Source: Planctomycetota bacterium
Lineage (GTDB): Bacteria; Planctomycetota; Brocadiia; JAJRTI01
Assembly (NCBI GenBank): GCA_024278415.1
Contig: JAJRTI010000815.1
Coordinates: forward strand, 1 to 5,037
Length of the DNA: 5,037 nt
Reading direction: 5' to 3'
Positions 1 through 5,037 of the stretch are shown here, piece by piece (within the stretch, counting starts at the first letter, position 1; every line of letters starts with the position of its first letter). The notes beneath the pieces were generated by a model. It was not told where the DNA came from. It did not search any database and saw only the letters and a list, made by a program, of their open reading frames with translations. The position numbers and the translations under genes are program-made.

Positions 1-711
1 CCGCGCGAGATCATCGAGTTGAAACAGCGCTTCGACCTCGACGCGGCCAGCGTGTATTGGATCCGGGTGATCGACTACGGCAACTCCAAGTGGCTCCACG
101 GCGAGGCGGGCATCCGGCGCATGCAGGAGCTACTGGATCAGCCCTGGGACTGCTACGTGATGTACCAGTTGCCCTTGACGCGAATGCCGGTGGAAGCTCA
201 GTACAAGCTGCTGAAGGCGGTCACACTTGGCAAGGGCCTGGTCATGGTCGGGCAGAACGACAAGCGCGTACTGAAGGAGAAGAACCGGCTGGCGCTCCCC
301 GCGTTCCTCACCCAAGGCACTCCGCTACAAGGGCTCTCGTTCGGCAAGACGCCGGAGAAGATCATGTCCGCCTACCGCGTCAACAAGGGCCGGGCCTTGC
401 GCACCCGCGGCAGGCCGAATCTCGGCAGCGACGTGGGGTGGGACACCGAGTATGAGTACTGGGTCCAACTGCTTGGGCGAGCGATCCTGTGGACGGCCGG
501 CAAGGAGCCGAAGATGGCGCTCACGGTGGAGGCCAACCAGCCTACGTGCGACTGGGGCCAAGTGGGCGGCATGCGCGCGCTTGTCAAGTGGCAAGCGCCG
601 GACTCGCTGCCGGCAAAGCAAGTCCAGGTGGACGTGTCCCTGCGCCGGTTCGACGGCAAGACCACGCGGCTGGCATCGGTGAAGGCCGAGTCCGCTCATG
701 GGACAATCTAG
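1..711 (+). CDS. N-terminal part of a large beta-galactosidase-like protein (amidotransferase-like domain plus start of an Ig-like domain), cut by in-frame TAG
   Basis: The frame is open to the left edge, so the true start is outside the window; the TTG at 19 is only the first possible start codon inside it. Numbering codons from position 1, residues about 45-168 look like a degenerate class I glutamine-amidotransferase fold of the kind labelled 'putative glutamine amidotransferase'. There is a strand (CYVMYQLPL), a helix (VEAQYKLLKAV), a second strand (GKGLVMVG, 77-84), and a closing segment with EYEYW and GRAILWTAGKEP. I see no nucleophile Cys in a GGxCxG-type turn, so amidotransferase activity is unlikely and a structural or binding role is more plausible. 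Residues from about 175 begin a beta-rich Ig-like domain (MRALVKWQ, VQVDVSLRRFDG) that ends abruptly at the TAG. The same frame resumes after the stop with the rest of that domain, so this is probably the 5' portion of the gene ending at 3303. Domain assignment is from pattern recognition, not a search. Confidence 0.75.
   Translation, partial: PREIIELKQRFDLDAASVYWIRVIDYGNSKWLHGEAGIRRMQELLDQPWDCYVMYQLPLTRMPVEAQYKLLKAVTLGKGLVMVGQNDKRVLKEKNRLALPAFLTQGTPLQGLSFGKTPEKIMSAYRVNKGRALRTRGRPNLGSDVGWDTEYEYWVQLLGRAILWTAGKEPKMALTVEANQPTCDWGQVGGMRALVKWQAPDSLPAKQVQVDVSLRRFDGKTTRLASVKAESAHGTI
709..711 (+). other. In-frame TAG interrupting the large gene (nonsense mutation, sequence error or recoded codon)
   Basis: This TAG lies in the frame shared by the flanking coding pieces. 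Before it the frame reads KTTRLASVKAESAHGTI; after it RRVNLSTSGRINLRAGRYF and then VDTIVRGPKGVEAWG, which looks like the continuing strands of one Ig-like domain. No frame change is needed to join the halves. One base change at the first position (TAG to GAG, CAG or AAG) would restore Glu, Gln or Lys, and Glu before RRV would fit well. The next possible start in frame, GTG at 769, has no visible ribosome binding site and begins in the middle of a beta strand. The gene-final stop at 3301-3303 is also TAG, so genome-wide reassignment of TAG is not favoured. Confidence 0.8.
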
Positions 712-768
712 CGGCGAGTCAATCTGTCCACCAGCGGGCGAATCAACCTCCGCGCCGGGCGCTACTTC

Positions 769-3303
769 GTGGACACCATCGTTCGCGGGCCAAAGGGCGT
801 GGAGGCATGGGGCTCGGCCACGTTCGAGGTCACCAGCACACGAGCGGTCGAGGCGATCGAGTTGGATTCGCCCTACGCAGAGGTCGGCGGCACGCTGGCG
901 GGCAAGGTGACGCTCGCGGGCGCGCCCGGCCCCGGCGAGTCGCTGCGCGTCGACTTGCTGGACCCGCGCGGCCGCGTGATCGCTCGCTCGGACCAGCCCA
1001 TCCAGCCCGGCGCGATGGCTTTCCAGTTCGCGGTGAAGCCGTGGATGCCCATGCTTATCCGCGTCGCGGCCCGGCTCATGCGAGAGAACAAAGAGGTCGC
1101 CTACCGATACGCCTGGTTCCACGTGACGCAACGCCATCGGGGCCGGTTCAACCACCTGATCTGGGACTACCCCAGAGGAACGCTGGCCCCGTGGTGCGAG
1201 CGGGCGCTGGCCAAGTATGGGATGACGCTGCAACTGGCCGGCGGCAATCCACCGAACTACGTCGCGGCCAACGGCCTGGCCTGGGTGCCGTACACGACTC
1301 ACATCAAGAACACGCTGGACGCGAACGGGATCATGAACAAGGGCTGCTGGAATGACCCGCAGGTTGTCAAGGCGCGCGTGGCCGGCCTCGCCAAGAAGTA
1401 CATCCCCGCGCGGCAGCACGGCGTGTTCGTGTATAGCCTGGGCGACGAGATCGCGACGCGCGGCTCGTGCCTGTCGCCGTATTGCCTGGCCGCGTATCGG
1501 AAGTATTTGCAGGAGCAGTACGGCACGATCGAGGCCCTGAACGCGTCGTGGGGCTCCACGTACAAGAGCTTCGGCGAGGTCAATCTGCTCGATCCCAAGG
1601 ACAACAACGCGGCCGAGGCTAGGCGCCGCGGCATGTACCCGCGCTGGTTCGATCGACAGGCTTTCCAGAGCTATAACATCTGCCGATACTACAAGCAGTT
1701 CGGCGACGCGTACCGAAAGATCGACCCCCTGTCGCGCACCGGCTACGAAGGGGCCGGGCGCTTCGATCGCGGCGACGACTACGACCTGATCGTGCGCACG
1801 AACCAGTTCTGGAGCCCCTATCCGGGACTGGGTGACGAGGTGATCCGGTCCATCGCGCCGCGCGACTTCCCCCGGGCCAACTGGATGGGCTACGCCAAAA
1901 CGGCCGACCGGCTCACCTGGAAATACTGGCGCATGGTCACGCGCGGCTGCGACGCGGTGTGGTGGTGGCGGTGGGATGCGCTGGGCCGGTTCCACGGGTT
2001 CCTCGCGCCTTGGCTGGCGCCGTTCGACGCGACCAAGGAGATGATCCAGGACACGCAGATCGTGCGCGACGGCCTGGGCGATCTGCTCATCCACTCTGAG
2101 ATGCAGACCGACGGCATCGGCATCCTCTACTCATTGCCCTCGGCCTATGCCGCGAAGGTGCAGGCGTCGCCCACGTTCAGCAGCTACGAGAGCAACCACG
2201 CCGCGTTCCACAATGCCCTGCGGGAGCTGAGGCTCAACTTCCTGTATTTCACCGACCGGCAGATGCGGCTGGGTGAGGTGGACCTGAGCACGTTCCAGGC
2301 CATCATCCTGCCGATGGCGCAGGCGATGGGCAAACAGGAGACGGCGATGCTCCGCGCCTACGTGCGCAATGGCGGCCTGCTGATTGCCGACGTGCGCCCG
2401 GCCATCTACGACGGCCACGTCAAGCCACTGGCCGCGGGGCAACTGGACGACGTGTTCGGCGTGAAGCGCACGGGTTTCCCCGAAGCGCAAATCGCGGACG
2501 GAGAGGTGCATGTGCCGGGACGCAAGGCCACCCAGACGCCGCTGCGCATGGAGAAGGTTCGCGTGGACACCGGCGTCGCCGCGGCCGGGGCTAAGCCGTG
2601 GGGCCGCGCGGGCAACGCGCCCCTGTTTCTCATGAACGCGTTCGGGAAAGGCCACGCGACGCTGTTGAACATGGCCATGGCGACCTACCCGGCGCTCAGC
2701 GACGAGGCCACAGACGAAGCGGCCGCGAAAACTCTGCAAGCGCTCCTCGGCCGCGGTTCGGTCGCGCCGGCCCTGCGGCTCACCGCCGCCTCGGGCCAGC
2801 GCCTGCGCAACGTCGAGGTCACGCGCTGGGTGAACGGACCCGTGCAACTCGTCTCGGTCTTTCGCCATAAGGGACAGCCCGAGCCTGCGAAACTGAACCT
2901 GCCGCAGCCTATGTATGCGTACGACCTGAAGAACCACAAAGCCCTCGGCAAGCAGCAGGCCATAAGCCTGACCATCACCCCCTACCGCGCCATGTTCTTC
3001 GCTCTGTCTCCGCAGCCGCTCAAGCCGGTGGCTTTGAAGGCACCGGCGACTGCGATGCGAGGCAGCGTGGCGCGTGTGCAGATCACGTCGGCCATGCCGC
3101 GCGGGCAGCAGGCGGTGAAGGTGCAGGTCGAGCTGCCGGACGGGCGGATGGCTGGCTGGGTCCAACGCGTCGTGCTCGTAGACAAGGAGGGCGCGGCGCT
3201 GGATGTGCCAATTGCGTTCAACGACCCGACGGGAACATGGACGGTCACCGCGGCCGAGCTGTACACGGGCGAGACGACACGCACCAAATTCAGAGTGAGG
3301 TAG
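769..3303 (+). CDS. GH42-like beta-galactosidase-type multidomain protein, C-terminal part (TIM barrel, amidotransferase-like domain, Ig-like domains)
   Basis: The open frame begins at 712, directly after the TAG. GTG 769 is only the first start codon and is probably not used. Numbering from GTG 769, residues 1-22 finish one Ig-like domain and about 25-120 form a second (SLRVDLLDPRGRVIARSD). Residues about 125-420 resemble the GH42 TIM barrel: the candidate acid/base Glu is in YSLGDE (E227, codon 1447-1449), followed by the C-x4-C pair at 1468 and 1483 and then YRKYLQEQYGTIEALNASWG, a typical GH42-like segment. A Trp-rich strand (AVWWWRWDALGRFHG, 1954-1998) follows. At the place where the nucleophile Glu is expected I read RANWMGYAKT (1873-1902), with no Glu. 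Residues about 438-640 form a second amidotransferase-like, trimerisation-type domain (FQAIILPM, YVRNGGLLIAD, GKGHATLLNMA). Residues about 748-844 are a C-terminal Ig-like domain (VPIAFNDPTGTWTVTAAELY). Likely role: binding or cleaving galactosides or related glycans outside the cytoplasm. Substrate and activity are unknown. Stop TAG; the next gene starts 6 nt later. Confidence 0.8.
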   Translation: MDTIVRGPKGVEAWGSATFEVTSTRAVEAIELDSPYAEVGGTLAGKVTLAGAPGPGESLRVDLLDPRGRVIARSDQPIQPGAMAFQFAVKPWMPMLIRVAARLMRENKEVAYRYAWFHVTQRHRGRFNHLIWDYPRGTLAPWCERALAKYGMTLQLAGGNPPNYVAANGLAWVPYTTHIKNTLDANGIMNKGCWNDPQVVKARVAGLAKKYIPARQHGVFVYSLGDEIATRGSCLSPYCLAAYRKYLQEQYGTIEALNASWGSTYKSFGEVNLLDPKDNNAAEARRRGMYPRWFDRQAFQSYNICRYYKQFGDAYRKIDPLSRTGYEGAGRFDRGDDYDLIVRTNQFWSPYPGLGDEVIRSIAPRDFPRANWMGYAKTADRLTWKYWRMVTRGCDAVWWWRWDALGRFHGFLAPWLAPFDATKEMIQDTQIVRDGLGDLLIHSEMQTDGIGILYSLPSAYAAKVQASPTFSSYESNHAAFHNALRELRLNFLYFTDRQMRLGEVDLSTFQAIILPMAQAMGKQETAMLRAYVRNGGLLIADVRPAIYDGHVKPLAAGQLDDVFGVKRTGFPEAQIADGEVHVPGRKATQTPLRMEKVRVDTGVAAAGAKPWGRAGNAPLFLMNAFGKGHATLLNMAMATYPALSDEATDEAAAKTLQALLGRGSVAPALRLTAASGQRLRNVEVTRWVNGPVQLVSVFRHKGQPEPAKLNLPQPMYAYDLKNHKALGKQQAISLTITPYRAMFFALSPQPLKPVALKAPATAMRGSVARVQITSAMPRGQQAVKVQVELPDGRMAGWVQRVVLVDKEGAALDVPIAFNDPTGTWTVTAAELYTGETTRTKFRVR
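3297..3301 (+). promoter_or_regulatory. Ribosome binding site of the downstream secreted protein
   Basis: GAGGT matches the anti-Shine-Dalgarno core and ends 8 nt before ATG 3310. It overlaps the TAG stop of the upstream gene, a usual arrangement for translationally coupled genes. It favours ATG 3310 over the second in-frame ATG at 3322. Confidence 0.6.
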
Positions 3304-3309
3304 GTACCA

Positions 3310-4479
3310 ATGCTGCACCACATGACAACGGTCTGCGCCGCGCTCGTGGCTCTCGCCTACGCTGCCGCTCAGCCGCGGCCGCCAGAAGTTTTGGTGACCG
3401 ACCACGGCGCGCATACGAGCATCGCCGGGCCGAGAGCGCCGCGCCACATCATCGGCTTGCCGCGCACTATGCACACTATCGACATGGACACCGGCGCTAA
3501 GAAGTACGGCTTGCAGTATGTCGTAGCGCACGATGCCAAACGCCCCGGCGTCGCCATTCCCGGCGAGGGCTACATCGGCATGCCGCGGCCGTCGGGCCAA
3601 AACTGGTACGCCGGCGGGTTCTTCGATCTCCAGATCAACGGAACGACCATCGGCACGACGCCCGCTCATTCCTATGCCGGCCGCGCGGTTGGGAACCGCG
3701 GATACGTGGACTTTGTTTTCGACACGCCCATGTCGCTCGTGCGCATCCGCTTCGTCGCCATCGCCGGGAGCGACGCGCTGTACTGCCAGACGCTGCTGGA
3801 GCCCAAGACCGAGATCAACAGCCTGCGCGTGGCCCTGCGCTGCTACCCCTCGGCGTTCGTCAGCAAAGCAGACCGGCACGTGCTCACGCCGGTGCGAGAC
3901 ATGGCGCAGGGGGAGCACGCGGAGCTGGACCTCGCCCGGGAGTGGTGGCTGCTGTACTACGACCGCATCTTTGACGCGGGGCACGTCTCGCCATCACGCA
4001 CCGGCGTCGGACCGTGCGCGGTGCTGTGGCCGGGCACCCAAACAACCCGGGCGAGCTTCACGGTCGGCAGCTACGGCACGAGCACAGCCCTGGGCCTCAA
4101 GCCGCAACGACGCGACTTCCGCTTAGTCTTCTTCGACTACGCCGGCACGAAAAACGAGGCGGCGATAGCCGATCTCCGCCAACGCGCGGATGGGCTGCTG
4201 CGGGAACTGGCCTCCTTCTCTTTCGCGGATCAAAGCATCGCCAACTGGCCGCTGGCGCAGAAGCAACAGCAGATTGCCCAGGTGCTGGCGAGAATGCCGG
4301 ACAAGCAGGCCGCAGCCCAGTACCGGAAATGGGCGGCCGAGTTGGGCAAGCAACTCCAGCTCGTGCAGTCTGGGGCCGCGGGCGCGATCCTGGCCGAAGC
4401 GGAGGCATCGAGAATCATCCAGCAGTGGGAACGAGGCCTTCCAAAGTTGAAGCTGAAGGCGCTGTTGAAGGGAATCTGA
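3310..4479 (+). CDS. Secreted protein of unknown function with beta-rich domain and helical C-terminal tail
   Basis: This 389-residue protein is not recognised as a named family. Residues 1-20 look like a Sec signal peptide: a hydrophobic run VCAALVALAYAAA followed by QPRPPE, with cleavage probable after residue 18 or 20. The n-region is unusual in having His but no Lys or Arg. No lipobox is seen, because the Cys at residue 9 lies inside the hydrophobic run. Residues about 25-275 are rich in beta-prone and aromatic stretches (NWYAGGFFDLQINGTTIG, GYVDFVFDTPMSLVRIRF, ASFTVGSYGTSTALGLK). Residues 205-240 hold a distinctive block, ELDLAREWWLLYYDRIFD, followed by GVGPCAVLW. Cys residues at 159, 178 and 236 could include one disulphide. 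Residues about 281-389 are almost wholly helical in character and rich in Gln, Ala, Lys and Arg, possibly a coiled coil, ending in a basic tail. The start is supported by the Shine-Dalgarno site at 3297-3301. The 6-nt gap to the preceding gene suggests one transcript and a shared extracytoplasmic, perhaps carbohydrate-related, role; this is inference. Stop TGA. Confidence 0.85.
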   Translation: MLHHMTTVCAALVALAYAAAQPRPPEVLVTDHGAHTSIAGPRAPRHIIGLPRTMHTIDMDTGAKKYGLQYVVAHDAKRPGVAIPGEGYIGMPRPSGQNWYAGGFFDLQINGTTIGTTPAHSYAGRAVGNRGYVDFVFDTPMSLVRIRFVAIAGSDALYCQTLLEPKTEINSLRVALRCYPSAFVSKADRHVLTPVRDMAQGEHAELDLAREWWLLYYDRIFDAGHVSPSRTGVGPCAVLWPGTQTTRASFTVGSYGTSTALGLKPQRRDFRLVFFDYAGTKNEAAIADLRQRADGLLRELASFSFADQSIANWPLAQKQQQIAQVLARMPDKQAAAQYRKWAAELGKQLQLVQSGAAGAILAEAEASRIIQQWERGLPKLKLKALLKGI

Positions 4480-4549
4480 TTCGTCCGTTCGATACTGTTC
4501 GGCCGTATGGGAGGCTTCCAACGAATTCAGAAAGACAACGAATGGCGGA

Positions 4550-4573
4550 GAGGGCGCAATCCACTTTGCCCTC
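4550..4573 (+). terminator. Possible weak transcription-terminating hairpin downstream of the secreted-protein gene
   Basis: GAGGGC (4550-4555) and GCCCTC (4568-4573) form a 6-bp GC-rich stem around a 12-nt loop, about 70 nt after the TGA stop. No T-run follows it on the plus strand, so it is not a classical intrinsic terminator. It could equally be the first member of the downstream hairpin chain. Confidence 0.25.
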
Positions 4574-4640
4574 GTAGCTCATGGGTCTTGCTTGGGGCTG
4601 CATGCCAGCACGGGGACAAGCCCAGCAGTGGCGTAGCACC

Positions 4641-4666
4641 GACCGGCATGCGAAGGCATTCCGGTC
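4641..4666. repeat. Imperfect inverted repeat (11-bp stem, one mismatch)
   Basis: GACCGGCATGC (4641-4651) pairs with GCATTCCGGTC (4656-4666), with one C/T mismatch and a GAAG loop. The compact form and tetraloop suggest a stable RNA or DNA hairpin. It lies directly next to the hairpin at 4668-4688, separated by one base. Confidence 0.7.
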
Positions 4667-4667
4667 C

Positions 4668-4688
4668 AGCGTGGCGTTGTGCCACGCT
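4668..4688. repeat. Perfect inverted repeat (8-bp stem)
   Basis: AGCGTGGC (4668-4675) and GCCACGCT (4681-4688) are exact reverse complements around the loop GTTGT. No T-run follows, so this is not a classical intrinsic terminator on the plus strand. Confidence 0.7.
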
Positions 4689-4714
4689 AGTGTCGCGTCC
4701 CGCAAGTTCGTTTA

Positions 4715-4737
4715 CCCAATCCGGCGCACAGGTTGGG
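4715..4737. repeat. Short inverted repeat with one wobble pair
   Basis: CCCAATC (4715-4721) can pair with GGTTGGG (4731-4737), seven pairs including one G-U, around a 9-nt loop. This is weak alone, but it continues the run of hairpins. Confidence 0.4.
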
Positions 4738-4838
4738 CAATGCCTGCCAATTCTATCTGCCGCGACCCTCGGTGGATGCATCCCCTGCCCGGGGGCCGGC
4801 GCCCCATGTCGCTACGCCGTAGGCGTTATACCCCAAAG

Positions 4839-4867
4839 CCCAGGGTTAAGCGTAGCGCAACCCTGGG
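4839..4867. repeat. CCCAGGGT-type hairpin, first copy
   Basis: CCCAGGGTT (4839-4847) pairs exactly with AACCCTGGG (4859-4867). Inside, GCG (4850-4852) pairs with CGC (4856-4858) around TAG, leaving a two-base AA bulge on the left arm. This gives 12 base pairs in all. Confidence 0.75.
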
Positions 4868-4868
4868 A

Positions 4869-4907
4869 AACCCTTCGGCGACATCGCACGCCCCCCCCGA
4901 ACGGGTT
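4869..4907. repeat. Inverted repeat with one bulged C and an internal run of eight C
   Basis: AACCCTTCGG (4869-4878) pairs with CCGAA (4897-4901) and GGGTT (4903-4907), with C4902 bulged. The 18-nt loop ends in six bases of the eight-C run at 4891-4898; the last two C of the run are paired. The length of that run could be misread by some sequencing methods. Confidence 0.5.
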
Positions 4908-4933
4908 CTACGCGGATGGCCTTGCATCGTATC

Positions 4934-4963
4934 CCACATTCTTGTGGAACGCCTTCGGCGTTC
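4934..4963. repeat. Two abutting hairpins (CCACA/TGTGG and GAACGCC/GGCGTTC)
   Basis: CCACA (4934-4938) pairs with TGTGG (4943-4947) around TTCT. GAACGCC (4947-4953) pairs exactly with GGCGTTC (4957-4963) around TTC, so it can also close as a C(TTCG)G tetraloop, a very stable RNA cap. The two stems share base G4947 and cannot both use it. Confidence 0.65.
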
Positions 4964-4983
4964 AATCGTTTTGCGGTCGTGCA

Positions 4984-5016
4984 CCCAGGGTAGCCGCATT
5001 CTGCGGCTACCCTGGG
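4984..5016. repeat. CCCAGGGT-type hairpin, second copy (15-bp perfect stem)
   Basis: The arms at 4984-4998 and 5002-5016 are exact reverse complements of 15 bases, with loop TTC. The outer eight bases match the first copy at 4839, while the inner bases (AGCCGCA) differ. The left arms of the two copies start 145 nt apart. No T-run follows, and the window ends 21 nt later. Confidence 0.85.
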
Positions 5017-5037
5017 CTCTGTTGTCAAACCCCGTTC

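Larger units (their letters stand above)
4480..4806. other. Intergenic region with several inverted repeats, no convincing gene
   Basis: No reading frame here has a start with a ribosome binding site or protein-like composition. The stretch to 4549 is featureless to my eye. From 4550 onward short inverted repeats follow one another closely, and the clearest are listed separately. Weaker ones are GGGTCTTG/CAAGCCC (4583-4590 with 4617-4623, one bulged base) enclosing GCTG/CAGC (4597-4609), the 10-bp palindrome GGATGCATCC (4774-4783), and GGGGC/GCCCC (4792-4805). The segment CGGGGACAAGCCC next to AGCAGTGGC resembles a short motif I associate with planctomycete intergenic repeats, but that is recollection only. 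Confidence 0.6.
4812..5016. repeat. Compact chain of palindromes (REP-like composite repeat)
   Basis: Within about 205 nt there are successive inverted repeats: ACGCC/GGCGT at 4814-4826, CCCAGGGTT/AACCCTGGG at 4839-4867, AACCCTTCGG with CCGAA-C-GGGTT at 4869-4907, CCACA/TGTGG at 4934-4947, GAACGCC/GGCGTTC at 4947-4963, and a 15-bp perfect stem at 4984-5016. Two hairpins share the outer arm CCCAGGGT/ACCCTGGG. Two others share the pattern CGCCnnnGGCGTT (4815-4827 and 4950-4962). CCTTCGGCG occurs directly repeated at 4872 and 4952. The architecture resembles interspersed palindromic repeats I associate with planctomycetes and related metagenomic bacteria. Whether it is a mobile unit, a structured RNA or a protein-binding array cannot be told from one copy. 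Confidence 0.65.

Noticed and set aside
489..1355. A plus-strand open frame of 288 codons overlapping the TAG at 709-711, possibly showing a frameshift.
   Set aside because: Its translation is Arg/Gly/Ala-rich and not domain-like. The Ig-like pattern continues in the original frame on both sides of the TAG, so no frame change is needed.
325..3984. Two very long minus-strand open frames (325-2094 and 2131-3984) opposite the plus-strand genes.
   Set aside because: They are the expected antisense shadows of GC-rich genes. Their translations are low-complexity strings rich in Arg, Ala, His, Val and Leu with no recognisable domain, while the plus strand carries clear domain motifs over the same bases.
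4569..4640. tRNA-like start (CCCTCGTAGCTCA).
   Set aside because: There is no D-loop GG pair, no T-arm GTTCRA motif and no acceptor-stem complement at the right distance.
4715..4738. Possible integron attC site, because GTTGGGC (4732-4738) fits GTTRRRY.
   Set aside because: No RYYYAAC partner is found at the right distance upstream, and there is no cassette or integrase. The match is probably chance.
4891..4898. Run of eight C as a possible phase-variation tract.
   Set aside because: It lies in non-coding repeat sequence with no gene or promoter to switch. It is noted only as a place where run length may be misread.
4812..5016. CRISPR array.
   Set aside because: There are no regularly spaced identical direct repeats of 24-40 nt with unique spacers. 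The repeats here are short palindromes of differing sequence.
4846..5028. Minus-strand open frame of 60 codons (TTG start) across the palindromic block.
   Set aside because: It reads straight through the inverted repeats and has no visible ribosome binding site. The sequence is fully explained by the repeat. Similar repeat-derived frames are often annotated as small hypothetical proteins, but I see no evidence that it is expressed.

Overview
The window is a GC-rich stretch of bacterial DNA that looks like a fragment of an environmental planctomycete or a relative (PVC group, Hydrogenedentota or Armatimonadota type). The taxonomic guess rests on three things: a giant multidomain beta-galactosidase-like protein with glutamine-amidotransferase-like modules, a secreted partner of a kind I associate with those phyla, and palindromic repeats of the CCCAGGGT type after the genes. 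It is inference; no marker gene is present.

Positions 1-3303 hold one long plus-strand reading frame that is open at the left edge. It encodes, in order, a degenerate amidotransferase-like domain, Ig-like beta domains, a GH42-like TIM barrel, a second amidotransferase-like (beta-galactosidase trimerisation) domain and a C-terminal Ig-like domain. The frame is cut by one in-frame TAG at 709-711, inside an Ig-like domain. Protein-like sequence of the same domain continues directly after the stop, and no credible start lies downstream. The two pieces are therefore best read as halves of one gene broken by a nonsense change, a sequencing error or, less likely, recoding. They are listed as two CDS pieces plus an entry for the stop.

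Positions 3310-4479 hold a second gene, 6 nt after the first one's stop and with a Shine-Dalgarno sequence overlapping that stop. It encodes a 389-residue protein with a signal peptide, a beta-rich domain and a long charged helical tail. I do not recognise its function. The layout suggests an operon for an extracellular or periplasmic carbohydrate-related job, which is inference.

Positions 4480-5037 contain no convincing gene. They hold a dense chain of inverted repeats. From 4550 to about 4805 they are mixed hairpins. From 4812 to 5016 they form a compact block with two hairpins sharing the arm CCCAGGGT/ACCCTGGG, two related CGCCnnnGGCGTT elements, and further small hairpins. The block reaches almost to the window edge and may continue. 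It is the least explained part of the window. I see no transposase, CRISPR array, tRNA, rRNA or defence genes.
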